This document shows positions 54,849 to 64,000 of a stretch of 64,000 nt of DNA, in pieces. The notes beneath the pieces were generated by a model. The model had not been told where the DNA came from. It searched no databases and worked only from the letters and a program-made list of their open reading frames with translations. The translations under genes and the position numbers were made by a program. Position 1 is the first letter of the stretch; every line of letters begins with the position of its first letter. Origin of the DNA: Hyphomicrobiales bacterium (GTDB lineage Bacteria > Pseudomonadota > Alphaproteobacteria > Rhizobiales > Beijerinckiaceae); contig JAGWTW010000002.1 in the NCBI GenBank assembly GCA_028868735.1, positions 1 through 64,000 of the forward strand. Reading direction: 5' to 3'.

Positions 54849-54950
54849 ATTATCGGCTCGGCGGCGGCCAATCAAGGTTACAACGCTTGATCGCCGTCAA
54901 ACATGTTGTATTTTTCACTCGATAAATAACGAAGATCGGGAGGCGGGCGG

Positions 54951-55907
54951 ATGCGCAGGAAGGTGGACCGGGCGGCGATCGAGACGGCTTCCAGGGAGCT
55001 GTCCAACTGGGGCCGATGGGGCGACGACGACCAGATAGGGACGCTGAACAACGTTTCTCCGGCCGACATAGTCGCGGCCGCGGGCCTGATCCGGAAAGGC
55101 AAGGTGTTTTCGCTCGGCCTGTCGCTGAAGGAGCCGATCCAGTCGGGACTGTTCGGCGGGCGCTGGAATCCGATCCACACGATGCTCGCGACCGGCACCG
55201 ACGCTGCGAGCGGCGCGCAGGACGAACCTTTCCCCTATCTGCGCTACGCGGACGACGCCATCAACATGCCCTGCCAGGCCTCCACGCAATGGGACGCGCT
55301 CTGCCACATCTTCCATGGCGACAAGATGTACAACGGCTACGACGCGCGACTCGTGGACGCGCGCGGCGCAAAGAAGCTCGGCATCGAACATGTGCGCGAC
55401 AAGATGGTCGGCCGCGGCGTGCTGCTCGACATCGCGCGCTGGAAGGGCGTCGCTTCGCTCGACGACGGCTATGCGATCGGCAACGACGATCTCGACGGTT
55501 GCGCGAAGGCGCAGGGGGTCGAGATTCGCAAGGGCGATTTCGTCATCGTGCGCACCGGCCATCAGGAACGGTGTCTTTCGAGAAAGGATTGGACGGGATA
55601 CGCCGGCGGCGACGCGCCCGGCTTCGCGTTCGAGACCGCTTACTGGATCAAGAAGCACGACATAGCCGCGATCTGCTCGGACACCTGGGGCTGCGAAGTG
55701 CGGCCGAACGAGACGGGCGACGCCAACCAGCCCTGGCACTGGGTCGTCATCCCGGCGATCGGCATTTCCATGGGCGAGATCTTCTACCTGAAGGAGCTCG
55801 CCGCCGATTGCGCCGGCGACAAGGTGTTCGAATTTTTCTTCGTCGCGCCGCCGCTGCATCTGCCGGGCGGCGCCGGTTCGCCGATCAATCCGCAGGCCAT
55901 CAAATGA
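54951..55907 (+). CDS. Cyclase-family protein (kynurenine-formamidase-like)
   Basis: The 318-residue protein is of the metal-dependent cyclase/KynB family, in its longer form: [18 protein letters not shown] at the start, the metal region [19 protein letters not shown] in place of the classical HxGTHxDxxxH, then [13 protein letters not shown] and [12 protein letters not shown]. Members hydrolyse amides, lactones or formamides. It is the first gene of the third plus-strand block, directly under the palindrome promoter, and overlaps the next gene by ATGA. Confidence 0.8.
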   Translation: MRRKVDRAAIETASRELSNWGRWGDDDQIGTLNNVSPADIVAAAGLIRKGKVFSLGLSLKEPIQSGLFGGRWNPIHTMLATGTDAASGAQDEPFPYLRYADDAINMPCQASTQWDALCHIFHGDKMYNGYDARLVDARGAKKLGIEHVRDKMVGRGVLLDIARWKGVASLDDGYAIGNDDLDGCAKAQGVEIRKGDFVIVRTGHQERCLSRKDWTGYAGGDAPGFAFETAYWIKKHDIAAICSDTWGCEVRPNETGDANQPWHWVVIPAIGISMGEIFYLKELAADCAGDKVFEFFFVAPPLHLPGGAGSPINPQAIK

Positions 55908-57211
55908 TCAGACGCCTGAAGACCGCAAAACCGCAGGCCGAGCGCGCCGAGGACGACGCGAAGGTGCGCGCGTCCGTCGAGGCGATCCTCGCCGACATCG
56001 AGACGCGCGGCGACGGGGCCGTGCGCGAATTGTCGCGGAAGTTCGACAATTACGCGCCGGCCGATTTTCGCCTGAGCGAGCAGGACATCGAAGCCGCGAT
56101 GGGCGCGGTCTCCAGGCGCGATCTCGACGACATCCGCTTCGCGCAGGCGCAGGTGCGCAAATTCGCAGAGCACCAGAAGGCGGCGCTGCGCGACGTCGAG
56201 GTCGAAACCTTGCCGGGCGTTGTGCTCGGCCACAGGAACATCCCCGTCAATTCGGTCGGCTGCTACGTGCCGGGCGGAAAATATCCGATGGTCGCGTCCG
56301 CGCACATGAGCGTCGTCACCGCCAAGGTCGCGGGCGTGAAACGGATCGTCGCTTCCGCGCCGCCGCAGGGCGGCAAGCCGCATCCGGCGATCGTCGCGGC
56401 GATGCACATGGGCGGCGCGGACGAAATCTATTGCCTCGGCGGCATTCAGGCGGTGGGCGCAATGGCGCTCGGCACCGCGACGATCCGCCCGGTCGACATG
56501 CTGGTCGGACCCGGCAACGCCTTTGTCGCCGAAGCCAAGCGCCAGTTGTTCGGCCGCGTCGGGATCGATCTGTTCGCCGGTCCGACCGAGACGATGGTGA
56601 TCGCCGACGAGACGGTGGACGGCGAGATATGCGCGACCGATCTGCTCGGCCAGGCCGAGCACGGCTACAATTCTCCGGCCGTCCTCATCGTCAATTCGGA
56701 AAAGCTCGCGCGCGAGACGATGCGCGAAATCGAACGCCTCCTGACCATTTTGCCGACGCGCGAAATCGCCGCGAAGAGCTGGGCGGACTACGGCGAGATC
56801 ATCCTCTGCGACACCTACGAAGAAATGCTGCAGGAGGCCAACGCCATCGCCTCCGAACACGTGCAGGTGATGACGAATCGCGACGACTGGTTCCTTCAGA
56901 ACATGACCAATTACGGCGCGCTTTTCCTTGGGCCGCGCACCAATGTCGCATATGGAGACAAGGTGATCGGCACCAACCACACGCTGCCGACGAAACGCGC
57001 CGGCCGCTACACCGGCGGCCTGTGGGTCGGAAAATTCATCAAGACCCACACCTACCAGAAGGTCCTGACCGATCAGGCGTCGGCGCTCGTCGGCGAATAT
57101 TGTTCGCGCCTGTGCATGCTCGAGGGATTCGTCGGCCACGCGGAACAGGCGAACGTGCGCGTGCGCCGCTATGGCGGCCGCAATGTGCCCTACGGGACCG
57201 CCGCCGAATGA
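55904..57211 (+). CDS. Histidinol-dehydrogenase-family NAD-dependent dehydrogenase (HpsN-like)
   Basis: The 435-residue enzyme has the HisD fold with [40 protein letters not shown], the zinc/substrate residues in [13 protein letters not shown] (Gln, His), ASEHVQV (Glu-His), and His in GFVGHAEQ. Its context and [24 protein letters not shown] sequence place it with catabolic paralogues such as sulphopropanediol dehydrogenase rather than histidine synthesis. It would oxidise an alcohol twice to a carboxylate. It overlaps both neighbours by ATGA, so it is strongly coupled to the cyclase-family and SDR enzymes. Confidence 0.85.
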   Translation: MIRRLKTAKPQAERAEDDAKVRASVEAILADIETRGDGAVRELSRKFDNYAPADFRLSEQDIEAAMGAVSRRDLDDIRFAQAQVRKFAEHQKAALRDVEVETLPGVVLGHRNIPVNSVGCYVPGGKYPMVASAHMSVVTAKVAGVKRIVASAPPQGGKPHPAIVAAMHMGGADEIYCLGGIQAVGAMALGTATIRPVDMLVGPGNAFVAEAKRQLFGRVGIDLFAGPTETMVIADETVDGEICATDLLGQAEHGYNSPAVLIVNSEKLARETMREIERLLTILPTREIAAKSWADYGEIILCDTYEEMLQEANAIASEHVQVMTNRDDWFLQNMTNYGALFLGPRTNVAYGDKVIGTNHTLPTKRAGRYTGGLWVGKFIKTHTYQKVLTDQASALVGEYCSRLCMLEGFVGHAEQANVRVRRYGGRNVPYGTAAE

Positions 57212-57972
57212 AACTGCCGCGGACCCCTTCCTTCCGGCTCGACGGAAGACGCGCGCTCGTCACCGGCGCGTCGCGCGGCATCGGGCTTGCCGGCGCAGCC
57301 GCGCTGGCGGAAGCCGGCGCGGAGGTGACGATGGTCGCGCGCGGCGCCGACGCGTTGCGCGAGGCCGCGGACGCGATCCACGCCGCCGGCGGCGCCGCCA
57401 GGGCGCTTTCGCTCGATTTGTCGGACGTCGCGGCTGCGGAACAGGCGATCGAGGCCGCCGGCCCGTTCGACATTCTGTTCAACAACGCCGGCGCAAATCG
57501 CGCGCGCCCGATGCTTGACATCACGTGCGAGGATTTCGACCATGTGATGGAGGTCAATGTGCGCGCGGCCTATTTCGTCGCGAAAGCGGTGGCGAAGGGC
57601 ATGATCGCGGCAGGGCGCGGCGGTTCGATCATTCACACGTCCTCGCAGATGGGCCATGTCGGCGGGATCGACCGCACGGTCTACGCGGCGAGCAAACATG
57701 CGCTCGAAGGCCTGACGAAGGCGATGGCGATCGAACTCGGGCCGCACAACATCAGGGTCAACACGATCGCGCCGACCTTCATCCGCACGCCGCTGACCGA
57801 GGCGACTTTCGCCAATCCGGAGCGGATGGCTTGGATCATGGGCAAGATCAAGCTCGGCCGCGTCGGCGAACTCGAAGACGTGATGGGCGCCGTGGTCTTT
57901 CTCGCGGGCGCAGCTTCGGCGATGATAACGGGGACGAGTCTCTTGATCGACGGCGGCTGGACCGCCGGCTAA
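57208..57972 (+). CDS. SDR-family oxidoreductase
   Basis: A 254-residue short-chain dehydrogenase with [30 protein letters not shown], catalytic Ser in [14 protein letters not shown] (Tyr-x-x-x-Lys) and the C-terminal [10 protein letters not shown]. All canonical active-site residues are present, in contrast to the SDR at 620. It overlaps the HisD-family gene by ATGA and probably interconverts an alcohol and ketone in the same pathway. Confidence 0.9.
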   Translation: MKLPRTPSFRLDGRRALVTGASRGIGLAGAAALAEAGAEVTMVARGADALREAADAIHAAGGAARALSLDLSDVAAAEQAIEAAGPFDILFNNAGANRARPMLDITCEDFDHVMEVNVRAAYFVAKAVAKGMIAAGRGGSIIHTSSQMGHVGGIDRTVYAASKHALEGLTKAMAIELGPHNIRVNTIAPTFIRTPLTEATFANPERMAWIMGKIKLGRVGELEDVMGAVVFLAGAASAMITGTSLLIDGGWTAG

Positions 57973-57991
57973 GTCCGCAACGGAGGGTCTC

Positions 57992-58399
57992 ATGGCTTTG
58001 ACTCGACTGGACCATTTCTCGGTCCGCACATCCGATGTCGAAGGAACGCGATCGTTCTACGAGGAGATCCTCGGGCTGAGAAACGGCCCACGCCCCGCGT
58101 TTCCGTTTCCGGGCGTGTGGCTCTACCAGGGCGAGCGCGCCGTCGTGCACGTGATCGGCGTCGACCCGAACGACAGTTCGGGCTTGCAGGACTATCTCGG
58201 CGCGCGCGGCGACGGCGGCGCGGGCTCCGGCAATTTCGATCACATTGCATTCACCGCCGACGACCTCGACGGCATGCGCAGGCATTTCGCGGAAAGCGGG
58301 ATCGTCTTTTCCGAACGCGAAGTGCCCGGGCTTTCGCTGCATCAGATTTTTCTCAAAGACCCGAACGGTCTGACGGTCGAACTCAATTTCGCGGCGTGA
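57992..58399 (+). CDS. VOC-family metalloenzyme (glyoxalase/dioxygenase-like)
   Basis: The 135-residue single-domain VOC protein keeps the expected metal ligands: His in LDHFSVRT near the start, His in FDHIAFTA, and Glu in VELNF at the end. It could be a lyase, epimerase or small dioxygenase. It lies 19 bases after the SDR gene. Unlike the VOC proteins at 2930 and 3390 it looks catalytically complete. Confidence 0.8.
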   Translation: MALTRLDHFSVRTSDVEGTRSFYEEILGLRNGPRPAFPFPGVWLYQGERAVVHVIGVDPNDSSGLQDYLGARGDGGAGSGNFDHIAFTADDLDGMRRHFAESGIVFSEREVPGLSLHQIFLKDPNGLTVELNFAA

Positions 58400-58550
58400 C
58401 GCGACGACCTTCACGCGAAGCCGGTCCGCGCATCGCCGCGGCGCCGAAACGGGCGCCGAAGCAATGCGCGGCTTGTTTGACGCGGCGAGGATTTGACTGC
58501 ACCATTTGCAGCAAAAGCCGACGCCAGGACGTCGGTTCCGGGAGGATTGC

Positions 58551-59879
58551 ATGTCGAAATCGAGCGATGGCGAGGATCTCACGCGCGTAGGCCCGGGCAC
58601 CGTCATGGGCGAGATGATGCGGCAATACTGGATACCGGCCGCGCTCTCCTCGGAGCTCGAAGCCGATGGCGATCCGATGCGGCTGATGCTGCTGGGCGAA
58701 AAGCTGATCGCCTTCCGCGATACGTCAGGCCGCGTCGGGGTGATGGAGCATCAATGCCCGCATCGCTGCGCTTCGCTGTTTCTCGGCCGCAACGAAGAGA
58801 ACGGCATACGCTGCGTCTATCATGGCTGGAAATTCGACGTCGACGGGCAATGCGTCGACATGCCGAACGTGCCGCCTTCGCAGGATTTCAAGGAGAAGGT
58901 GCGCGCGAAGACCTACAAGGCGCGCGAGAGCGCGGGCCTGATCTGGGTCTATATGGGATCGCGCGCAGAGGCGCCGGCTATGCCGGAGCTCGAAGCCATG
59001 TTCGTTCCGGACGCAGATCGGACCGTGACCATCCTGCAACGCGAAGCCAACTGGCTGCAGGGGCTCGAAGGCGACATCGACACGTCGCATTTCGGCTTTC
59101 TGCACGCAGGCCATATCCGCGCCGAGGATTTCGAGGAAGGCCATCCGGCGCGCCACACGGTCGCGAACCGCGCGCCCGAATACAAGGTCGCCGACGCGGG
59201 CTGGGGAACGATGTACGGCGCGTTCCGGCCGGAGCCCGACGGGCGCATGCACTGGCGCATGGCGCATTTCTGCCTGCCGTTCTGGACGCAGACGCCGAAC
59301 GCCGATTTCGCCGATCATGTCGTCGCCAAGGCCTGGGTGCCGATGGACGATACGCACACCCTGCTGATCTCCGTCTATGGCGGCCGCGCGAAGGGCGCGA
59401 CCTATTCGACCTCGAAACTGAAGAGCGGCGCCGGCATTCCCGGCGCTGAGGCGCTCGACATGCTGCCCAACACGACCGACTGGTTCGGACGCTGGCGCCC
59501 CGTCCAGAACATCGGCAACGACTGGCAGATCGATCGCGAAGCGCAGCGCACGAACAAGGTCTATTCCGGCATTCGCAATATCGTGATGCAGGACCAGGCC
59601 GTTACCGAAAGCATGGGGCCGATCGTCGACCACACGAAGGAGCATCTCGCGCCGAGCGACGTGATGATCACGCGCACGCGGCGGCGGCTGCTCGGCGCAG
59701 CGCGCGCGCTGGCCGAACAGGGCGTAGCGCCGCCCGGCGTCGACGATGCGGACGTATTCTTCGGCGCGCGCGCGGGCTCGTTCTACGCCGACGGCAAGAC
59801 CGACTGGCTCGACGCCTACAACGACAAGCTGAAGAGCGCGCTGCGGTGGCGCGCGCCAAGCCGGCACGCGGCGGAGTAG
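58551..59879 (+). CDS. Rieske non-haem iron oxygenase, phthalate-4,5-dioxygenase-like
   Basis: The 442-residue oxygenase alpha subunit has the Rieske motif CPHRCASLF...CVYHGWKF (near residues 70-96) and the mononuclear iron site DIDTSHFGFLH (Asp...His-x4-His). The layout and YWIPAALSSEL start fit the phthalate/phenoxybenzoate dioxygenase group, which works as an alpha-only oxygenase with a separate reductase. No such reductase gene is in this block. GGGAGG precedes the ATG. A 151-base gap before it may carry its own promoter. Confidence 0.9.
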   Translation: MSKSSDGEDLTRVGPGTVMGEMMRQYWIPAALSSELEADGDPMRLMLLGEKLIAFRDTSGRVGVMEHQCPHRCASLFLGRNEENGIRCVYHGWKFDVDGQCVDMPNVPPSQDFKEKVRAKTYKARESAGLIWVYMGSRAEAPAMPELEAMFVPDADRTVTILQREANWLQGLEGDIDTSHFGFLHAGHIRAEDFEEGHPARHTVANRAPEYKVADAGWGTMYGAFRPEPDGRMHWRMAHFCLPFWTQTPNADFADHVVAKAWVPMDDTHTLLISVYGGRAKGATYSTSKLKSGAGIPGAEALDMLPNTTDWFGRWRPVQNIGNDWQIDREAQRTNKVYSGIRNIVMQDQAVTESMGPIVDHTKEHLAPSDVMITRTRRRLLGAARALAEQGVAPPGVDDADVFFGARAGSFYADGKTDWLDAYNDKLKSALRWRAPSRHAAE

Positions 59880-59884
59880 GCGCG

Positions 59885-60931
59885 ATGTCCATGTCCGATT
59901 CGAACCGCAAGCTGCTCACCCGGCGCGCCGCGATCGGCGCCCTCGCGGCCGGCGCCGCATTCCCGCTCGCGCAGGCCGCCCGCGCGGACGACGCCTGGGC
60001 GCAACTCGTCGCCGCAGCCAGGAAGGAAGGGCGCGTGACGCTCTACAGCGCCTTCGTGGGGCTCGCTGCGCACAAGGACCTGAAGAAGGATTTCGAGACG
60101 ACCTACGGAATTTCCGTCGACATTCTGGAAGGCCGGGCGAGCGAAATTCGCGAGCGCATGCGCATCGAACAGGCGGCCGGCCATTTCGCGGCGGACGTTT
60201 CGGAGAACGGGCGAACGACCACCACCTTGCAGATCAAAGAGGACAACGCCTTCGATCCGCATGGTCCGCTTCCCAGCATCGACAGGTTGAAGAAGGACTT
60301 CCCGAGCGACGGGATACGGCTTCCGGTCTTCGCGATCGTCTACGGCATTCTCGCCAGCAGCCGCCTCGTCAAGCCGGGCGACGAGCCGAAGAGCTGGCGC
60401 GACCTGCTCGATCCGAAGTGGAAAGGGAAAATCCTGAGCGACGACCTGAGGGCGCTCGGCGGCGGCGGCGTCCTGTTCTCCGTTCTGCAGGACAAGTTCG
60501 GCCAGGATTTTCACGAGCGGCTCGCCAAACAGGATCTGCAATTCAGTCGCGAAATTCCTGCGAACGAACGCAGGATCGCGCGCGGCGAATTACCGCTCTA
60601 CATCCCCGACAGCCTGACTTCGATGACGGAGCTCAAGGGGCTGCCGGTCCGCTTCATCGCGCCGGCCGAAGGCCTGCCTTATGTCGGGTACGATCTTGCG
60701 CTCGCAAAAGGCGCGCCGCATCCCAACGCCGCGCGGCTCTTGATGGAGCATTGTATCGGCAAACAGATGCAGCAGACCTTTGCGCGGCTCGGCCTGCTGC
60801 CGACGACCGCAGTTGCGCTCGACGGCGTCGATCCGGCGATCGCGGAGCTCGAAAAGAGCAAGCTGCTCGGCACGACGGACCCTGCGCGCATGAACGACAT
60901 GCTGGCGCTGGCCAAAAAGATCTACCGCTGA
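59885..60931 (+). CDS. Extracellular solute-binding protein, Fe(III)/spermidine type, without permease
   Basis: The 348-residue protein has a twin-arginine signal (TRRAAIGALAAGAAFPLAQAARA) and a type II binding fold of the iron/polyamine class (RKEGRVTLYSAFVGLAAHKDLKKDFETTYG). No permease or ATPase gene follows, so it is an orphan binding protein here. It lies six bases after the Rieske oxygenase gene and so belongs to the catabolic operon. It may capture the pathway substrate for a transporter encoded elsewhere or act in sensing. Confidence 0.8.
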   Translation: MSMSDSNRKLLTRRAAIGALAAGAAFPLAQAARADDAWAQLVAAARKEGRVTLYSAFVGLAAHKDLKKDFETTYGISVDILEGRASEIRERMRIEQAAGHFAADVSENGRTTTTLQIKEDNAFDPHGPLPSIDRLKKDFPSDGIRLPVFAIVYGILASSRLVKPGDEPKSWRDLLDPKWKGKILSDDLRALGGGGVLFSVLQDKFGQDFHERLAKQDLQFSREIPANERRIARGELPLYIPDSLTSMTELKGLPVRFIAPAEGLPYVGYDLALAKGAPHPNAARLLMEHCIGKQMQQTFARLGLLPTTAVALDGVDPAIAELEKSKLLGTTDPARMNDMLALAKKIYR

Positions 60932-60953
60932 GCGATCGAAGGTTCGTCCGGGC

Positions 60954-62195
60954 TTACGCGGCCACGAGGTCCTTCATCGGTTTGACGGCGATCGAATCCG
61001 GAAAGACCTGCGTCCCGAGCGCTGCGGCGCCGACGCCGAGATGATCGGACAGCGCGCCCTTCAGAACGGCGCGCAGATCGGTCGTGGGCGCGAGGTCGCG
61101 GTTCTGAAAGAGTTGTCGGTCCTTCAGGCCGGGCCAGTCCGCGATCACGCGGCCGCCCGCGACGGCGCCGCCAGCAAGAAACGCGACCGTCGCCGTGCCA
61201 TGGTCGGTGCCCACCGTGCCGTTGATGCGCGCGGTCCGCCCGAATTCCGTGACGGCGATCACGAACGTATCGCGCCACTTGTCGCCGAGCCCTTTCTCGA
61301 ATTCGGCGAAAGCGCCGTCGAGGCCGGACAGCAATTGCGCGAGGCGCCCGCGCGGTCCGCCTTCGTTTGCGTGCGTGTCCCACCCGTCGAAGGCGAGCGC
61401 CGCGACGCGTGGACCATCGTCGGCCGCCAGCAGCTTCGCCGCGCCGCGCGCAGCCTGGATCATGCCGGCGACCGAGTCCATTCCGCCGCGGCTGCCTTTC
61501 TCGCCGTTCATCTCGCGGCTCGCGATCTTGTCGATATCGAGGCCGCGCGCCAGAGCGTCCCCGAGCGCGGGATCGCCGTGCTGGTAGAGTTCGAGAAGGC
61601 GACGCCCGAGATCGTCGCCGGCGGGTTGCACGATCTGCGGCGCCCAGCCGACGACGGGCGCAGCGCCGCGCAGAACGAGCGGCGTCACGACGCCGACGCC
61701 GAGTCCGCCGCGCTGCCGCACGCTCTGACCGGCCGGCAATTGGGCGAGCGCACGGTTGAGCCAGCCCGATGTCGCAAAGCCCGGGCCGGGATAACCGCTT
61801 TCGAGAACGTCCTGCCCGTCGAAATGCGAGCGTTCGCGATAGCCTGTCGCAACCGCATGCACGACCGCGGCCTGCCTGGCGCCGAACAGCCGATGAAAAT
61901 TCGGCATTCCCGGATTGAGCGCGAAGAAGGAGTCGAGCGGCCGCGCCGCGTCGGGGCCCGTCAGCGACAGGGCGATGTCGCCGTGGAGCCCCGCGTAATC
62001 GGGATCGCCGATCGGCCCGACCGCAGACAGACCGTCGAGCGCGCCGCGCAGGATGATCGTGACGAAGCGCGGGTCGCGCGCGCCGGCGGCGCTCGCGAGC
62101 CGCGGCATGTTCGCCCAGGCGAAAAGAGCGCCGGACGTCGACAAGATCGAGCGGCGCGTCAACGAGGGCGTTTCGCAGAGCATGTGGTCTTTCAT
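60954..62195 (-). CDS. DUF1501-family secreted protein
   Basis: The 413-residue protein begins with a twin-arginine signal (TRRSILSTSGALFAWANMPRLASAAG) and shows the DUF1501 sulphatase-like fold: ILRGALDGLSAVGPIGDPDY, FDGWDTHANEGG, and TEFGRTARINGTVGTDHGTATVAFLAGGAVAGGRV. Family members are exported and their function is mostly unknown. Its gene immediately follows the DUF1800 gene, a pairing that is widespread in bacteria and suggests a joint role. Confidence 0.85.
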   Translation of the reverse strand: MKDHMLCETPSLTRRSILSTSGALFAWANMPRLASAAGARDPRFVTIILRGALDGLSAVGPIGDPDYAGLHGDIALSLTGPDAARPLDSFFALNPGMPNFHRLFGARQAAVVHAVATGYRERSHFDGQDVLESGYPGPGFATSGWLNRALAQLPAGQSVRQRGGLGVGVVTPLVLRGAAPVVGWAPQIVQPAGDDLGRRLLELYQHGDPALGDALARGLDIDKIASREMNGEKGSRGGMDSVAGMIQAARGAAKLLAADDGPRVAALAFDGWDTHANEGGPRGRLAQLLSGLDGAFAEFEKGLGDKWRDTFVIAVTEFGRTARINGTVGTDHGTATVAFLAGGAVAGGRVIADWPGLKDRQLFQNRDLAPTTDLRAVLKGALSDHLGVGAAALGTQVFPDSIAVKPMKDLVAA

Positions 62196-62196
62196 T

Positions 62197-63657
62197 TCAG
62201 CGCCTCTGCATTTCCGGCGACATCAGGAGCAAAGCCAGCGCCTGCTGTTTCGATTCCGCGCGCGCCACCGCCTGCCGGGTTTCGGTCGACGCCGCCGCGC
62301 CGGCGATCTTGTCGAGCATGTCGACGGGATTGGCCATATCGGGAATGCGGCTCGCGATCTGCCATGAAATATCGAGCCGCGCCTTCATGCCTTCGGGGGA
62401 AATCCAGCTCGCAGCGGTATCGGCGAAACCGTTCGGCCCGGCCGGCGACCAAAGCGGCTGTCCGAGCGTCGCAAGCCCTCCGAGGATCGGGCCCGCGTCG
62501 ACCGGCGTCCTGCCCGTGACGCGCGCCGAGGCGACGAGGAATTCATAGGGATTTCGCAACTTCGCCGCAGGGGCCGACCATGCTTCCGGGCTCGCGATCA
62601 ACGTCTTTGCGAGCGCCTTGAGGTCGCCTTGCGTCGCCGTGAAATTCTGCGCGAGACGATCGACGAGCGCCGGCGGCGGATCGTCGGCGACGAAATGTTT
62701 CGCGAATTTCGTCGCGATATGGCGCGCGGTCGCGGGGGCGCGGGCGAGATCGTCCAGAACCGCCAGACCCTGCTCGCGATCGGACTGGCTGTACGTCTTT
62801 CCGAAAACGGTCTGCGCGCCGGGCTCGTGAAAATTGGCGAAGAACAGCGGCGATCCCGGCGGACCGAGCCGGCCTTCGCGGCCGACGAACGTCCAGCCGG
62901 TGATCACGCGCGCGAATGCGGTGACGTCGGCCTGCGTATAGCCGCCATCGACGCCGAGCGTATGAAGCTCCATGATCTCGCGCGCGAGATTTTCGTTGAG
63001 ACCGCGCTTTCGGTTGAGGCCCGCCTTCGATTCCGGTCCGATCGACTGTTGATTATCGAGATAAAAGATCATCGAGGGATGCTGCTCGACGGCCTTCAGC
63101 ATGTCGACGAAGCGCCCGAGCGCATGCGGCCGTATCGCCTCGCGCTCGAAGGCGCCTGCGCTGACGCGGATGAACTGCCCTTTGGCGACGGACACGCAGA
63201 AATGATTGGACCAGAAGCAGACGAGTCGTTCGACGAATCCGGCGCGGGCGGCCGTCGCGCGCTGGACTCGCGCCAGCGCCTCCGCGCGATAGGCGATTTG
63301 CTCGACGCTCGGCGGCGGTTTGGCCGCTTGCGTCGGAGCCGCCGCGTCGCCTGTTGCGGCCATCTGCATCTGGGGCGGTTCTGCGCCCTGCACGACCTGC
63401 AGCGCGCTCGCGATCTTCGCGCGGTCGGCGCCCTCGCGTTCGAGCCGTCGCTTCTCCTGTTCGTCGAACAGGGCTTTCAGCAGCGATGGCGTCGACGCAA
63501 GTCCGGGGCCGTCGAGCAGGGCGATGCCGGGCTGATCGACTTCGGCGAGCAGAAAGCCGCGCGGGTCGGCGGCGGCGGCCGCCAGATCGCCATCGCCGCG
63601 CGCGCCGAATCCAAACCGGTTAAGCGCCGTCCAACCGCTTTTGGGATCGTTCGCCAT
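62197..63657 (-). CDS. DUF1800-family protein
   Basis: The 486-residue protein has the DUF1800 signature segments FGFGARGD, WSNHFCVSVAKG, NENLAREIMELHTLGVDGGYTQADVTAFARVITGW and ATKFAKHFVADDPP. It is helical. The gene ends one base before the DUF1501 start region, a tight pair. The family is often tied to exported polysaccharide or lipid metabolism, but no activity is established. Confidence 0.85.
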   Translation of the reverse strand: MANDPKSGWTALNRFGFGARGDGDLAAAAADPRGFLLAEVDQPGIALLDGPGLASTPSLLKALFDEQEKRRLEREGADRAKIASALQVVQGAEPPQMQMAATGDAAAPTQAAKPPPSVEQIAYRAEALARVQRATAARAGFVERLVCFWSNHFCVSVAKGQFIRVSAGAFEREAIRPHALGRFVDMLKAVEQHPSMIFYLDNQQSIGPESKAGLNRKRGLNENLAREIMELHTLGVDGGYTQADVTAFARVITGWTFVGREGRLGPPGSPLFFANFHEPGAQTVFGKTYSQSDREQGLAVLDDLARAPATARHIATKFAKHFVADDPPPALVDRLAQNFTATQGDLKALAKTLIASPEAWSAPAAKLRNPYEFLVASARVTGRTPVDAGPILGGLATLGQPLWSPAGPNGFADTAASWISPEGMKARLDISWQIASRIPDMANPVDMLDKIAGAAASTETRQAVARAESKQQALALLLMSPEMQRR

Positions 63658-63730
63658 TTCGGGCCTCTTGCTGCGTCAGCGTACAAGAACACACAGAAAC
63701 TGGCTGTTCGATGAATAGAACAAGAGAAAT

Positions 63731-64000
63731 TCAGCTCGGCAAGGAGCGGCTCGCGCGAATTTCGCCCCATGCCGCGGCGATCGCCGTCACAGCCATGAAG
63801 CCGGCGGTGGCGGCAAAGACCCACATCGGGCGGCCGTGATCCATGAAGTAGCCGAATAGCAGCGGCCCGATGGCGCCGCCGATGTTGAAGCCTGTGGTGA
63901 CCACGCCGAAGACGCGGCCGGCGGCGCCGGGCGGGCATGCCGCGCGCACCATCATGTCGCGCGAGGGCTGGATCAACCCCGACAGGAATCCGGCGAGGCC
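63731..64000 (-). CDS. MFS transporter, C-terminal part, cut by the window edge
   Basis: The open frame runs off the right edge and ends at 63731. The visible 89 residues include GAAGRVFGVVTTGFNIGGAIGPLLFGYFMDHG and a last hydrophobic helix (MWVFAATAGFMAVTAIAAAWG), which match helices 10-12 of a major-facilitator transporter. Substrate unknown. Confidence 0.75.
   Translation of the reverse strand, partial: GLAGFLSGLIQPSRDMMVRAACPPGAAGRVFGVVTTGFNIGGAIGPLLFGYFMDHGRPMWVFAATAGFMAVTAIAAAWGEIRASRSLPS

Noticed and set aside
63053-63064. TTATCGAGATAA, similar to the shared palindrome
   Set aside because: It lies within the DUF1800 coding sequence, has different half-site spacing and no promoter beside it.

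Overview
The window is high-GC chromosomal DNA of a soil-type alphaproteobacterium, most likely of the order Hyphomicrobiales (Rhizobiales). This rests on the gene families: a porin joining an Omp25-like and an OprB-like barrel, a TadG-type protein, repeated branched-chain-amino-acid-type (Liv) ABC transporters, molybdenum hydroxylases and DUF1501/DUF1800 proteins. No rRNA, CRISPR array, integrase or phage structural gene was seen.

Layout. 1-53 is the end of a gene entering from the left. 620-4571 (minus) is a compact catabolic operon: Rieske ferredoxin-like protein, two VOC proteins, ACMSD-like amidohydrolase, an unknown protein and an SDR dehydrogenase. It faces a TetR regulator (5051-5779), which is followed by an AidB-like acyl-CoA dehydrogenase (6145-7872). 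7994-11298 is an intact 3.3 kb transposon with perfect 18-bp ends and an 8-bp target duplication. It carries an IS1-type transposase plus AT-richer cargo: a small HTH protein, a DUF262-DUF1524 nuclease of the GmrSD/SspE type interrupted by one amber codon inside its DGQQR motif, a small conserved protein, and a tRNA-Gly-like sequence. The insertion replaced the last codons of a neighbouring gene. 11721-18333 holds a Crp/Fnr regulator head-to-head with a large cyclase-AAA-TPR protein, a serine hydrolase, an unknown protein and a two-TM protein resembling Pycsar/CBASS-type membrane effectors. 18592-22540 looks like an oxalate module (oxalate-CoA ligase-like enzyme, ketopantoate-reductase-like enzyme, OxlT-like antiporter). 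22905-24914 is a porin.

25583-60931 is a large catabolic island, interrupted only by an orphan TadG-like gene and a LysR gene. It contains two similar blocks in opposite orientation, each with a complete Liv transporter beside a molybdenum hydroxylase of the nicotinate/isoquinoline/CO-dehydrogenase type (25583-33965 minus; 42215-49361 plus). The plus block also encodes a luciferase-like monooxygenase, polysaccharide-deacetylase-like and CocE/NonD hydrolases, two NAD(P)-dependent oxidoreductases and a second ACMSD-like amidohydrolase. A third divergent block has a two-component flavin monooxygenase and a TetR gene (minus) against a cyclase-family hydrolase, HisD-family dehydrogenase, SDR, VOC enzyme, Rieske oxygenase and solute-binding protein (plus). 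Four promoter regions across this island share the palindrome TTATCG-NN-CGATAA, which ties the blocks into one probable regulon, plausibly under the TetR protein at 52346-53026. The set fits uptake and oxidative breakdown of an aromatic or N-heteroaromatic compound; the substrate cannot be told from sequence.

60954-63657 encodes a DUF1501/DUF1800 pair, and an MFS gene runs off the right edge.
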